Shown here one piece after another: positions 26,117 through 34,644 of a stretch of DNA of 54,342 nucleotides (position 1 is its first letter; the number at the start of each line of letters is the position of its first letter). Made by a program: the position numbers and the translations under genes. The DNA lies in the NCBI RefSeq assembly GCF_902499125.1, contig NZ_CABVPX010000046.1:1-54342 (forward strand), given 5' to 3'. The notes below the pieces were generated by a model. The model did not search any database. It was given only the letters and a program-made list of their open reading frames with translations, and was not told where the DNA came from. This stretch comes from Burkholderia arboris (GTDB taxonomy: Bacteria; Pseudomonadota; Gammaproteobacteria; Burkholderiales; Burkholderiaceae).

Positions 26117-26142
26117 ACGTTTGTTTAAGTCGCCTGTGCTTC

Positions 26143-26180
26143 AAAAAAGCCGCGTGTCCGTTCAGGAGCGCGGCTTTTTT
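26143..26180 (+). terminator. Rho-independent terminator after the H-NS gene
   Basis: AAAAAAGCCGCG pairs with CGCGGCTTTTTT around a 14-base loop, 26 bases after the stop. Confidence 0.9.
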
Positions 26181-26357
26181 GTTTCCGGGCACCGCCGGCG
26201 CGCAAACATTGTCATAAAAATGTAAGAATCCGGTGTGAATGAAAATGCGACACGTTCGTATAAGCGGTTGATTTAAATGAGAAATTTGTGGGTATTGGAA
26301 GGGGTTGCGGAGCGCTTTTGATAGAATTGCGTATCGCACACCGATATCTCATATTTC

Positions 26358-27515
26358 ATGTCCACCTTTTCCGGCGACGCGCAGAGCGCGGATAAGCACG
26401 CCGTTGCGCGCAAGAGCACGCTTGTCAGTATTGTTCTGAATGTCGTCCTGGCGACATTTCAGATCGCCGTTGGTGTGATTGCGCATTCGCAGGCATTGAT
26501 TGCTGACGGTGTGCATTCGATATCCGATTTGATCTCGGATTTTGTCGTGCTGGTTGCGAATCGCCATAGCGGCGCATCGCCGGATGCCGACCACAATTAC
26601 GGCCATAGCCGCTACGAGACGGTCGCGTCATTGTTTCTCGGCGCGATCCTGATTGCGGTCGGGATCGGCATGCTCTGGCGCGCCGGCGACCGCCTCGTTA
26701 ATCTCGAAAACATCCCGGCCGTGCATTTTTCCGCGCTGATTGTTGCGTTGACCGTGCTCGTGTCGAAGGAGGCGCTGTTTCGCTACATGCTGCGCGAGGC
26801 GCGGCGCGTGCGCTCGGCGATGCTCGTCGCGAACGCCTGGCATGCGCGTTCGGATGCCGCGTCGTCACTCGTGGTCGCGATCGGTATCGTCGGCAGCCTG
26901 GCCGGCGTGCGGTTGCTCGACCCGATCGCCGCGGCGATCGTCGGCTTCATGGTCGCGCGCATGGGCTGGACGTTCGGCTATGACGCGTTGCAGGACCTCT
27001 CGGATCGCGCGCTCGATACGGCCGACACGGCCGAGATCCGCGCGCTGCTCGCCGCGACACCCGGCGTGCGCGATGTGCACGATCTGCGGACGCGCAAGAT
27101 GGGCGATGCCGCGCTCGTCGATGCGCACATCCTCGTCGATCCGAAGATCTCCGTCTCCGAAGGGCATTACATCGCTGAGACCGCGCGGGCGCGCGTCCTG
27201 TCCGACCCGCGCGTGCTCGATGCGCTGATCCATGTCGATCCCGAGAACGACGCGGCGCGCCGTCCGGCGCTCGCGCTGCCGCCGCGCGGCGAGATTGCCG
27301 CACGGCTCGAGGCCGCGCTCGCGCGGCGCGGGCTGCGTGCGGCGACGATCAACCTGCATTACCTGAGTACGGGGCTCGAGATCGACGTGACGCTCGCCAG
27401 CGATCCGCGCGATACCGACGCGGCGCTGGCCGGCCGGATCGACGTCGGCGCGCTGGAGCGCGAGTTCGGCGCACGCCGGATCGGCTTTACGCGCGCGATG
27501 CCCGCGCAGGTGTAA
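26358..27515 (+). CDS. Cation diffusion facilitator family transporter
   Basis: A 385-residue inner-membrane metal exporter of the CDF family (FieF/ZitB-like). Six hydrophobic segments span about residues 20-210. Metal-site motifs are HSISDLISD in helix 2 (DxxxD type) and HARSDAASS in helix 5 (HxxxD), with NYGHSRYET in the loop. The C-terminal cytoplasmic domain is extended and has the ferredoxin-like CDF fold (VRDVHDLRTRKMGDAALVDAHI). Zn, Fe, Co or Mn export by proton antiport is expected; the metal cannot be assigned. A -10-like TAGAAT at 26322-26327 lies upstream. Confidence 0.93.
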   Translation: MSTFSGDAQSADKHAVARKSTLVSIVLNVVLATFQIAVGVIAHSQALIADGVHSISDLISDFVVLVANRHSGASPDADHNYGHSRYETVASLFLGAILIAVGIGMLWRAGDRLVNLENIPAVHFSALIVALTVLVSKEALFRYMLREARRVRSAMLVANAWHARSDAASSLVVAIGIVGSLAGVRLLDPIAAAIVGFMVARMGWTFGYDALQDLSDRALDTADTAEIRALLAATPGVRDVHDLRTRKMGDAALVDAHILVDPKISVSEGHYIAETARARVLSDPRVLDALIHVDPENDAARRPALALPPRGEIAARLEAALARRGLRAATINLHYLSTGLEIDVTLASDPRDTDAALAGRIDVGALEREFGARRIGFTRAMPAQV

Positions 27516-27566
27516 CCCGCGGCCGGTAACTGCGAACGCGGCGAACCGGCCGTGCCGGCCCGTGCG

Positions 27567-28037
27567 TTACAGCGGCAGTTGCGTGTCGAACTTGATTTCG
27601 CGCAGCACGACGCTCGTGCGCACCTGCGACACGGCCGGGATCTTGAAGATCCGTTCGTGCAGGAACACGTCGTAGGCCTTGATGTCCGGTGCGACGATCT
27701 TGAGGATGTAATCGGCTTCGCCGGTCGTGCTGTAGCACTCGGTGACTTCCGGGCAGGTCGCGATCTCGCGCTCGAACTGCTCGACGCCGCCTTCGTTGTG
27801 GCGCGTCAGGTGCACGTGCGCGAGCGCGCAGACGTGCAGCCCGAGCTTCTCGCGATCGAGCAGCGCCGTGTAGCGCTGGATCACGCCCGACTGTTCCATG
27901 TCCTTGATGCGGCGCCAGCACGGCGTGCTCGACAGGCCGACCTGGTCGGAGATTTCCTGTACGGAACGGCGCGCGTCGAGCTGCAACAGGCGAAGGATTT
28001 TTTGCGAAAAGGAATCGAGCGTCACCTGCGCCTCCAT
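27567..28037 (-). CDS. Lrp/AsnC family transcriptional regulator
   Basis: A 156-residue regulator with an N-terminal helix-turn-helix (LDSFSQKILRLLQLDARRSVQEISDQVGLSSTPCWRRIKDME, about residues 6-48, given as a span). A C-terminal RAM ligand-binding domain has the FEREIATCPEVTECYSTTGEADY region. Such proteins respond to amino acids and form octamers. The target may be nearby but no amino-acid gene is adjacent; it is convergent with the CDF gene and tandem with the exonuclease gene upstream. ATG is at 28037. Confidence 0.93.
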   Translation of the reverse strand: MEAQVTLDSFSQKILRLLQLDARRSVQEISDQVGLSSTPCWRRIKDMEQSGVIQRYTALLDREKLGLHVCALAHVHLTRHNEGGVEQFEREIATCPEVTECYSTTGEADYILKIVAPDIKAYDVFLHERIFKIPAVSQVRTSVVLREIKFDTQLPL

Positions 28038-28116
28038 GCGGCAGCAACAACATGCTGAATGTTAGAGGGCCGGGAAAGGAAACGCAATCTGGTGTGGCGC
28101 TGCTGAGCGAGATTCG

Positions 28117-28776
28117 CTAATTTGCCCGCGGATCCGTGGGATTTTGCCCCGCCCCCGCGTTTTCCGACCGATCGGTGTCCGACACGGCGAGGCCCGCGAG
28201 CGCGGCCTGCTGCCGGCGCAGGTCGGCGAGCATGTTGCAGAACAGCGCGCCTTGTTCGATCGCGTCGTCGAGCGCGACGTGCGTATGCGGATGGTCGTCG
28301 AACCAGTGCTTCGGAAAGCGCGGCTTGATCGCCTTGCGGTACGGCAGGCCGGTCATCGCGAACGCGAGCGTCTTGATGTCGAGTGCCGACCACGAGAACG
28401 GGCAGCGTCCCGCGAAGCGCATCATGTACCAGAACATGAACGTGAAATCGAAGCCGGCCGGCATGGCGACGAACACCGGCTTGCCGGGCAGCGCCTCGAC
28501 CCAGTCGACGTATGCGACCAGCGCCGCCTCCGGCGCCTGCAGGTCGCGCCGGCACGCGGCCCAGGCTTCGGGCTCGGTTTTCCACCAGGCTTCCTGCACC
28601 GGGTGCGCCTGCGCGCCGGGCAGCGTCTCGAGGTTCGCCGAGAAGGTCGCGATCAACTGCTTGTCCTCGGTGTAGGCGGCCGATGCGAAGCTCAGCATCG
28701 AGTGCGGGCCGGGGATCGGGCCGTCGGCCTCGACGTCGGTGCTGACGTAGATTTCCGGGATGGCAGTCTGGTTCAT
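28117..28776 (-). CDS. DEDDh-type 3'-5' exonuclease family protein
   Basis: A 219-residue protein with exonuclease motifs I (YVSTDVEADG with the Asp/Glu pair), II (VAMPAGFDFTFMFW) and III (HTHVALDDAIEQG with His and Asp). Together they define a DEDDh RNase T/DnaQ-like nuclease. The substrate (RNA, DNA or oligonucleotides) cannot be read from the sequence. Its ATG at 28776 overlaps the stop of the upstream MBL gene by four bases, so the two are translated as a unit. Confidence 0.85.
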   Translation of the reverse strand: MNQTAIPEIYVSTDVEADGPIPGPHSMLSFASAAYTEDKQLIATFSANLETLPGAQAHPVQEAWWKTEPEAWAACRRDLQAPEAALVAYVDWVEALPGKPVFVAMPAGFDFTFMFWYMMRFAGRCPFSWSALDIKTLAFAMTGLPYRKAIKPRFPKHWFDDHPHTHVALDDAIEQGALFCNMLADLRRQQAALAGLAVSDTDRSENAGAGQNPTDPRAN

Positions 28777-29417
28777 CCGAACACCTTGTCGGACACGAAC
28801 GGGTTCGTGCGGCGCTCGTCGCCGAACGTCGACACCGGGCCGTGGCCCGGCACGAACGTGACGTCGTCACCGAGCGGCCACAGCTTTTCCTTGATCGAAC
28901 GGACGAGATCCTCGTGATTGCCGCGCGGGAAATCGGTCCGGCCGATCGAGCCGGCGAACAGCACGTCGCCGACGATCGCGACGCGATGCTCGCGGCTGAA
29001 GAACACGACGTGGCCGGGCGTGTGGCCCGGGCAGTGATAGACCTCGAGCGTCTCGTCGCCGAACTGTACGGTGTCGCCGTCGTTCAGCCACTGGTCGGGC
29101 TCGAAGGTGTCGGCGGCCGGGAAACCGAAGCGTTCGCTCTGCATCGGCAGCTTCTCGATCCAGAAGCGTTCTTCTTCCTGCGGCCCCTCGATCGGCACGC
29201 CGTAGTGCGTCGCGAGCGTCTTCGCGCCCGCACAGTGATCGATGTGCCCGTGCGTGAGCAGCACCTTCTCGACCTGCACGTTTTGCCGCGCGACTTCCTG
29301 CTGGATCCGGTCGAGATCGCCGCCCGGATCGACGACGGCGGCACGGCCCGTTTTCTCGCAGACGAGCAGCGAGCAGTTCTGCTGGAACGGCGTGACCGGA
29401 ATGAGCGTGACTTTCAT
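28773..29417 (-). CDS. MBL-fold hydrolase (glyoxalase II-like)
   Basis: A 214-residue metallo-beta-lactamase-fold enzyme with the metal-binding motif THGHIDHCAGA (HxHxDH), a second-site histidine in YHCPGHTPGHVVFF and aspartate in VGDVLFAGSIGRTDF. It resembles the YcbL/glyoxalase II-type thioester hydrolases. ATG at 29417 (MKVTLIPV) is the family start; the longer open frame upstream is not credible. It overlaps the exonuclease gene by an ATGA junction. Confidence 0.92.
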   Translation of the reverse strand: MKVTLIPVTPFQQNCSLLVCEKTGRAAVVDPGGDLDRIQQEVARQNVQVEKVLLTHGHIDHCAGAKTLATHYGVPIEGPQEEERFWIEKLPMQSERFGFPAADTFEPDQWLNDGDTVQFGDETLEVYHCPGHTPGHVVFFSREHRVAIVGDVLFAGSIGRTDFPRGNHEDLVRSIKEKLWPLGDDVTFVPGHGPVSTFGDERRTNPFVSDKVFG

Positions 29418-30072
29418 GAGGGCACCGGCGGCTAAAAGGAGCGATTGTACCGGTCGCGCGCGCCGCCTGCCGCTCGTGCGCCGCATGCCGAGGCGTGCGG
29501 ACGAGGGCATTCCCGGAGCATGTCGATTGTTACAGCCATAGTGAGAATCAATGGTCCGCCGGGGGGCTTTTCGGGACAACGTTTTGATTTATGTATAATG
29601 CGCTCCATTGCGCGTGAATTTCACGCCATTCGCTGGTGTTTCGGCCCCGTTAAAAGAGGCGTCCGATTCACCGTCAAGCATCAGCCGCCGGGGAGTCCGG
29701 CGGTGTATCCAGCACCGAACATTCGGTGCTCACGTCTTGTCCGGCCGGGTGCTGCGCGCCCGCCTTGCGGCCCTGCTGCCGCGCCGCCGGATGAGGCCTG
29801 TGCCGCCGTTCCTGTGCGTTGGTCGTATCGACGCGCGCGAACGTGAAGCCATGTTCGATGGCGGCATGTGGGGTCTGGTCAGGCTGTTGGGGACAGGTTG
29901 CGCCAGACGTGAAAACTAATCAGGACGGTTGCGGCATAGACGAAAGCCGCGCCCATGCTAGCCGCCTGCTCGCATCCGAGCGGGGCGTGCACGCATTTGC
30001 CGTCCGGGCCGCGTGTCTGCGCAGTAGCGCAGCGTTGTGAAGGAGCGGCCCGAACCAGAAGGCGACACGTCG
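29418..30072. other. Long intergenic leader upstream of rlpA
   Basis: A -10-like TATAAT at 29594-29599 stands more than 470 bases before the rlpA start. The following sequence contains GCGTGAATTTCACGC (29611-29625), CCGCCGGGGAGTCCGGCGG (29692-29702 region) and AGCACCGAACATTCGGTGCT (29710-29729), three hairpin-forming segments. No protein gene is convincing. It may be a long structured 5' leader of rlpA or an unannotated small RNA. I compared it by eye with 6S RNA, tmRNA, RNase P RNA and TPP riboswitch patterns and saw no match. Confidence 0.5.
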
Positions 30073-30684
30073 ATGAATTTACGTTTTCCGAGTCGATTCG
30101 GGACCATTGCATTGTTTTTTGCGCTGACGGGCTGTGCGGTGCCACCCAGCCAGACCACCAGCAGCGCGAACCAGAAGAAAGCGGTCGACAAGACGGCCGC
30201 TGCCGCGAAGGCGGACGACGACAAGCAGCAACTCAATTTCGATTCCGCGCTGGCATCGATGCCGGCGACGGACAGCAAGGACGCGAAGAAATCGTCGCTG
30301 GCCGACGCCGAGCCGATCGACGGCAAGGATGTGTCCGACTTCCGCCAGACGGGCCGCGCTTCGTGGTACGGGCGGGATTTCCACGGCCGCCGCACCGCGA
30401 ACGGCGAGCGCTTCAACATGAACGCGTTCACCGCCGCGCACCGCACGCTGCCGCTGTCGTCGTACATCAAGGTGACGAACTCGTCGACCGGCAAGTGGGT
30501 CGTCGTGAAGGTCAACGATCGCGGGCCGTTCAAGCGCGGCCGTGTGCTCGACCTGTCGTATGCGGCTGCCAAGGTGATCGGCCTCGTGCACGCCGGCACG
30601 GGCCGCGTGAAGATCGAAGGGCTGTCGCCGCAGGAAGCGCGCGAGGCCCGTGACGAAATGTTCGCGTCGATCTCGGCGAAGTGA
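30073..30684 (+). CDS. rlpA: RlpA-like lipoprotein (septal ring / double-psi beta-barrel)
   Basis: A 203-residue lipoprotein with a signal peptide ending in LTGC and a disordered Ala/Lys/Asp linker. The double-psi beta-barrel has GRASWYGRDFHGRRTANGER, TAAHRTLPL and VKVNDRGPF. No SPOR domain is present, so it is shorter than E. coli RlpA. The catalytic aspartate known from the Pseudomonas aeruginosa lytic transglycosylase corresponds to Asn115 here, eight residues before the conserved His123, so enzyme activity is doubtful. ATG 30073 was chosen for the clean signal peptide; GTG 30037 in frame is an alternative. Confidence 0.88.
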   Translation: MNLRFPSRFGTIALFFALTGCAVPPSQTTSSANQKKAVDKTAAAAKADDDKQQLNFDSALASMPATDSKDAKKSSLADAEPIDGKDVSDFRQTGRASWYGRDFHGRRTANGERFNMNAFTAAHRTLPLSSYIKVTNSSTGKWVVVKVNDRGPFKRGRVLDLSYAAAKVIGLVHAGTGRVKIEGLSPQEAREARDEMFASISAK

Positions 30685-30728
30685 CGCGGCGGTTCGTCCG
30701 CACACGCATCAGGTATCAAGTATCGAGT

Positions 30729-30758
30729 ACAAAGGGCTGCCTTCCGGCAGCCCTTTGT
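30729..30758. terminator. Bidirectional terminator between rlpA and rsmI
   Basis: A 13-base stem ACAAAGGGCTGCC / GGCAGCCCTTTGT with a TTCC loop lies between the convergent rlpA and rsmI genes and has A/T-rich ends on both sides. Confidence 0.8.
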
Positions 30759-30783
30759 CGTTCCGGCGCGGCGTCGTCCCGCG

Positions 30784-31662
30784 TCAGCCTTCCTTCAGCG
30801 CGAGCGCACGCGCATACAGCGTGTTGCGCGATGCGCCCGTCAGCGCGGCCGCGAGCTTCGCGGCACTCTTCACCGGCACTTCTTCCAGCAGCAGCCTGAG
30901 CAGCGCGTCGTGCGCGGTGTCGTCGGCTTCGCCGCTCGCCGCCGGCGCGCCTTCGACGACCAGCACGAATTCGCCGCGCTGACGGTTCGCATCACCGGCA
31001 AGCCAGGTCTGTCCTTCGGCCAGGGTGCCCTGGAACAGCTGCTCGTGTAGTTTGGTGAGTTCGCGCGCAATCAGCAGCCGGCGCGCGGGGCCGAACGCAT
31101 CGGCGAGCGCGGCGACGGTTTCGGCGATCCGGTGCGGCGCTTCGTAAAACACCAGCGCATACGGGTGCGACACCAGCGCCTGCAGCGCGGTTGCGCGCTG
31201 CTTGGCCTTCGGCGGCAGGAAGCCCGCGAACGTGAACGCGCCGGCCCAGCCGCCGGCCACGCTCAGCGCGGTCACGGCCGCGCTCGCGCCCGGCAGCGGG
31301 ATCACCGCGAAGCCGGCGTCGCGCACCGCGTCGACGAGCCGGGCGCCGGGGTCCGAGATGCCGGGCGTGCCGGCGTCCGAGACGTAGGCCACGCGTTCGC
31401 CGCCACGCAGCAGCTCGATCACGCGCTGCGCGGCTTCGCGTTCGTTGTGCTCGTGCACGGCCAGGAGCGGCTTCGAGATCCCGTAGCGGGCGAGCAGCTG
31501 GCCCGTGTTGCGGGTGTCTTCGGCCGCGATGCGGTCGGCGAGGCCGAGCACGTGCAGCGCGCGCAGCGTGATGTCGGCGGTATTGCCGATCGGCGTGGCG
31601 ACCACGTAAAGCGCGGCGTCCGGGTAGTGCTGCGTATGCGCGAGTTCGAGGAGGGCAGTCAT
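30784..31662 (-). CDS. rsmI: 16S rRNA 2'-O-ribose C1402 methyltransferase RsmI
   Basis: A 292-residue SAM-dependent tetrapyrrole-methylase-fold enzyme that methylates C1402 of 16S rRNA. It begins with LYVVATPIGNTADITLRAL and contains AAEDTRNTGQLL, YVSDAGTPGISDPGARLV and the VIPLPGASAAVTALS loop, all RsmI hallmarks. ATG at 31662 overlaps the divergent yraN start by two bases. It corresponds to E. coli yraL, which is likewise divergent from the yra cluster. Confidence 0.96.
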   Translation of the reverse strand: MTALLELAHTQHYPDAALYVVATPIGNTADITLRALHVLGLADRIAAEDTRNTGQLLARYGISKPLLAVHEHNEREAAQRVIELLRGGERVAYVSDAGTPGISDPGARLVDAVRDAGFAVIPLPGASAAVTALSVAGGWAGAFTFAGFLPPKAKQRATALQALVSHPYALVFYEAPHRIAETVAALADAFGPARRLLIARELTKLHEQLFQGTLAEGQTWLAGDANRQRGEFVLVVEGAPAASGEADDTAHDALLRLLLEEVPVKSAAKLAAALTGASRNTLYARALALKEG

Positions 31663-32137
31663 GGCAGGCAATGCACGCAATCGCGGCGCAAGCGGAACAA
31701 GGTCGGCATTGTGCCACGCGGCGCCGGCCGGCCCGGGCGACGGGCGCGGTTTGCCGCGCGCGGGCGACAACTTTTCCGGCGCGGCGCGATCCAAACCGGT
31801 CGGCGCGGCGTTCGAGCAGCGCGCGCGGCAGTTTCTCGAGCGCCGCGGCCTCGGGTTCGTCGCGGCGAACGTGACGATGCGCGGCGGCGAGCTCGATCTC
31901 GTGATGCGCGAGCCCGACGGCATGCTCGTGTTCGTCGAAGTGCGTGCACGGCGCAGCGTCCGGCACGGCGGCGCGGCCGCGAGCGTCGGCTGGCGCAAGC
32001 GGCGGCGTCTCGTCGCGGCGGCGTTGCAGTTCTGGGCGCGACACGGTGCCGGTGCCGCGTGCCGTTTCGACGTCGTCGCGTTCGAGGCCGGGCGGCTTGC
32101 GTGGCTGCGCGACGCATTTCGTACCGACGATGCGTAG
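31661..32137 (+). CDS. yraN: UPF0102 family protein YraN
   Basis: A 158-residue protein of the UPF0102 family with an endonuclease-like fold: GAAFEQRARQFLERRGL, GGELDLVMREPDGMLVFVEVRAR (predicted D...ExK-type active site) and GWRKRRRLVAAALQFW. The function is not settled. The first 35 or so residues are non-conserved, so the true start may be TTG 31709. If ATG 31661 is used, the start codon physically overlaps the rsmI start on the other strand. It is followed by diaA and dolP, as in E. coli. Confidence 0.88.
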   Translation: MAGNARNRGASGTRSALCHAAPAGPGDGRGLPRAGDNFSGAARSKPVGAAFEQRARQFLERRGLGFVAANVTMRGGELDLVMREPDGMLVFVEVRARRSVRHGGAAASVGWRKRRRLVAAALQFWARHGAGAACRFDVVAFEAGRLAWLRDAFRTDDA

Positions 32138-32263
32138 CCGCGAGCTGTGACGAGATGTAAAGAGTTCTTGCCGGACCCCCGGAGTGGGTGCCGGAGTACG
32201 GTAAACTCGCCGCACCCACGATGTCGCGCGACATGTGCCACGCGCCCAGTTCACCAGGAATCG

Positions 32264-32848
32264 ATGTCAGTCGAACGTATTCAGCAACAATTCCACGACA
32301 GCGCCGCGCTTCACGCCGAAGCAGCCGACGCGCTGGCGTTGCCGATCGCAGCCGCGGTCGATGCGATGTTCGCCGCGCTGGCGAACGGCAACAAGATCGT
32401 CGCGTGCGGTGACGGCCCGTCGGCTGCCGCCGCGCAGTACCTCGCCGCGTCGCTCGTCGGCGGTTTCGAGCGCGAGCGTCCGGGCCTGCCCGCGATCGCG
32501 CTGGCCACCGATGCGTCGCAGGCCGGTCTCATGGGTGCGATGGCCGCCGAGCAACTGTTCGCGCAGCAGGTGCGCGTGCTCGGCCAGACCGGTGACATCC
32601 TGCTGGTGCTCGATTCGGGCGGCGCGTCGTCGCGCGTGCTGGCCGCGATCGAAGCGGCGCACGAGCGCGAGATGACCGTCGTCGCACTGACGGGCGGCAA
32701 TGGCCATGCAGTCGCGGCCGCGTTGTCCGATACCGATATTCCGATCAGCGTGCACGCCGTTCGCGCGGCACGCGTCCACGAAGTCCATCTGCTGACCATC
32801 CACTGCCTGTGCGACGGCATCGACGCGATGCTGCTGGGTGAGGATTGA
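32264..32848 (+). CDS. diaA: SIS-domain protein DiaA/phosphoheptose isomerase-like
   Basis: A 194-residue sugar-isomerase-fold protein with GNKIVACGDGPSAAAAQYLAA, LVLDSGGASSRVLAAIE and VALTGGNGHAVAA, and the C-terminal EVHLLTIHCLCDGID. GmhA and DiaA are close relatives. The neighbours yraN and dolP match E. coli yraN-yraO(diaA)-yraP, which favours DiaA, a tetrameric DnaA-binding protein that promotes replication initiation. ATG 32264 follows CCAGGA. The BON-domain gene starts 17 bases after the stop. Confidence 0.85.
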   Translation: MSVERIQQQFHDSAALHAEAADALALPIAAAVDAMFAALANGNKIVACGDGPSAAAAQYLAASLVGGFERERPGLPAIALATDASQAGLMGAMAAEQLFAQQVRVLGQTGDILLVLDSGGASSRVLAAIEAAHEREMTVVALTGGNGHAVAAALSDTDIPISVHAVRAARVHEVHLLTIHCLCDGIDAMLLGED

Positions 32849-32865
32849 ACGAAGGAGAGCCGTCG

Positions 32866-33666
32866 ATGAATCAAAGCCGCGTCAAACAGACGCTCGTCAG
32901 AACCACGCTGCTCGCCGCGCTGACGGCGGGCCTCGCCGTGTCGCTGCAGGGTTGTGTGCTCGGGGTCGTGGGCGCAGCGGCCGGCGGCGGCGCGCTGATC
33001 GCGACCGATCGCCGTACGCTCGGCGCGCAGACGGAAGATCGCGAGATCCAGGTCAAGTCGCTCACGCAGATCAACAACGGGCTGCCCGACCAGTCGCACG
33101 TGAACGTGACGGTGTACAACCGCCGCGTGCTGCTGACGGGCGAGGTGCCGAACGATGCGTCGAAGCAGCGCGCCGAGGAAATCGTGCGCGGCATCAACAA
33201 CGTGAACGGCATCGTCAACGAGCTGTCGGTCGAGCCGGCGTCGTCGCTGTCGTCGCGTGCGAACGACTCGTACCTCGAAGGGCGCGTGAAGTCGGAACTG
33301 ATCGCGACGAAGGGCATCTCGGCGAACTACTACAAGGTCGTCAGCGAGCGCGGCAACCTTTACCTGATGGGCCTCGTGACGGTGGACGAAGGCAATCGCG
33401 GTGCGGAAGCCGCGAGCCAGGTGCCGGGCGTCGAGAAGGTCGTGAAGGTGTTCCAGTACGTGAAGCCGCAGGACGCGCAGGCGCTGCAGGACGCATCGCC
33501 CGCGAGCGGCGCATCCGGCGCGCAGGCTGCCGCCGCGCCGGCGGACAGCGCGACGGTCGGCGCCGTGCCGGACGCGTCGGTGCAGTCCACGCCGCTGCAA
33601 TCGCCCGCACCGATCTCGAATTCGTCGAGCGTGCATCCGGGCAACCCGAAGGCGAAGGCGCAATGA
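32866..33666 (+). CDS. BON-domain lipoprotein, DolP (YraP)-like
   Basis: A 266-residue outer-membrane or periplasmic lipoprotein with a signal peptide ending in LQGC. Two BON domains follow: DREIQVKSLTQINNGLPDQSHVNVTVYNRRVLLTGEVPND (about 60-105, as a span) and VKSELIATKGISANYYKVVSERGNLYLMGLV (about 145-180). An Ala/Ser/Pro-rich tail of roughly 60 residues is extra to E. coli DolP. DolP supports outer-membrane integrity. ATG 32866 is preceded by AAGGAGA (32853-32859). Its stop overlaps the cytochrome gene start (ATGA). Confidence 0.9.
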   Translation: MNQSRVKQTLVRTTLLAALTAGLAVSLQGCVLGVVGAAAGGGALIATDRRTLGAQTEDREIQVKSLTQINNGLPDQSHVNVTVYNRRVLLTGEVPNDASKQRAEEIVRGINNVNGIVNELSVEPASSLSSRANDSYLEGRVKSELIATKGISANYYKVVSERGNLYLMGLVTVDEGNRGAEAASQVPGVEKVVKVFQYVKPQDAQALQDASPASGASGAQAAAAPADSATVGAVPDASVQSTPLQSPAPISNSSSVHPGNPKAKAQ

Positions 33667-34025
33667 AGGCCGTGAAGATGACGCAGATGAAACGATGGAT
33701 CGCGCAGGGCGCCACGGCGGTTGCGCTCGTGGCCGGCACGCTGGGCGCGGCGCACGCGGACGTCGGCGACGGCCTGAAGGTGGCGCGCAGCAACGCATGC
33801 ATGGGCTGTCACGCGGTCGACCGCAAGCTCGTCGGCCCGTCGTTCAAGGATATCGCCGCCCGCTACAAGTCCGATCCGCAGGCCGTCGCGAAGCTGTCGA
33901 AGAAGGTGAAGGACGGCGGCTCGGGCGCCTGGGGCGCGATTCCGATGCCCGCGCATCCGCGCATGAGCGACGCCGACGTCCGTTCGGTGGTCGAATGGGT
34001 GCTGGCCGGCGCGCCGTCAAAGTGA
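33663..34025 (+). CDS. Class I cytochrome c (c551/c552-like)
   Basis: A 120-residue periplasmic monoheme cytochrome. Signal peptide WIAQGATAVALVAGTLGAAHA, heme-binding motif CMGCH, and the sixth-ligand methionine in AIPMPAHPRMSD are visible. It carries electrons in the periplasm, with an unknown partner. It is the last core gene before the tRNA-Ala, co-transcribed with the BON-domain gene through a four-base overlap. Confidence 0.94.
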   Translation: MKAVKMTQMKRWIAQGATAVALVAGTLGAAHADVGDGLKVARSNACMGCHAVDRKLVGPSFKDIAARYKSDPQAVAKLSKKVKDGGSGAWGAIPMPAHPRMSDADVRSVVEWVLAGAPSK

Positions 34026-34050
34026 CGCTTCAGGGGGCACGTAACCCCTA

Positions 34051-34080
34051 TTGCCAAGCGCAGAAATGCGTGTGTATGAT
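34051..34080 (+). promoter_or_regulatory. Promoter of the tRNA-Ala gene
   Basis: TTGCCA (34051-34056) and TATGAT (34075-34080) with an 18-base spacer place transcription start about five bases before the tRNA. Confidence 0.65.
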
Positions 34081-34091
34081 GATTGACTGAT

Positions 34092-34167
<76 letters not shown>

Positions 34168-34179
34168 AGAATTTCCTTT

Positions 34180-34206
34180 AAAACCGGCCGCTTAGGCCGG
34201 TTTTTT
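34180..34206 (+). terminator. Terminator after tRNA-Ala
   Basis: AAAACCGGCC pairs with GGCCGGTTTT around GCTTA, then more T residues. It starts 13 bases after the tRNA. Confidence 0.9.
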
Positions 34207-34644
34207 CTTGTTTTTCTTCTATATCAGTCCCATTCTTTTTCGGTCCATTCCAGTCTATTAGTGTCCCAGATTTGTCCCGCGTGAGACCCGTGTCGGATCG
34301 GCCGATGCGGCCACTATGGTTCCGTCCGCACGCGTATCCGCTGTTGACTGATTTAAGCAGACCATAGACAATCCAACTCGATTGACCTTTGACTTGATCG
34401 GACGAGCCGATCAAGGCCCGTGTGGATAAGCACCCTCCGCGCGCGGTTAACGACATGCCAACCGACCGAATACGAACGGCGTCGGCGCAGCGCAATACAG
34501 AGCGCAGCAGGGCATGGCGAAGGAGCCACTGAGGGCCATTCGGCCCGCCTCTTGGTACAACGCTGCGGCGTCTGGGCCATCGGCTGGTGCGCACGTTCGG
34601 TAGCTCACATGCACATATTGCTTGTGGGTCGCCGGAGTTCGCCC
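34207..34644. other. Left end of the genomic island, upstream of the replication genes
   Basis: Composition drops from the chromosomal GC level. A possible promoter is TTGACT (34344-34349) with GACAAT (34367-34372), 17 apart. A perfect nine-base stem CTTGATCGG / CCGATCAAG lies at 34393-34401 and 34407-34415. No gene was found, and no integrase lies here even though the tRNA is adjacent. Confidence 0.6.
34421..34429 (-). promoter_or_regulatory. Perfect DnaA box
   Basis: TGTGGATAA is the exact complement of the consensus DnaA box TTATCCACA. It lies upstream of the rep genes and next to a hairpin, as in iteron plasmid origins. Confidence 0.7.

Noticed and set aside
29594..29790. 6S RNA or a TPP-type riboswitch upstream of rlpA
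   Set aside because: The conserved central bubble of 6S RNA and the thi-box sequence were not found; left as an unexplained leader.
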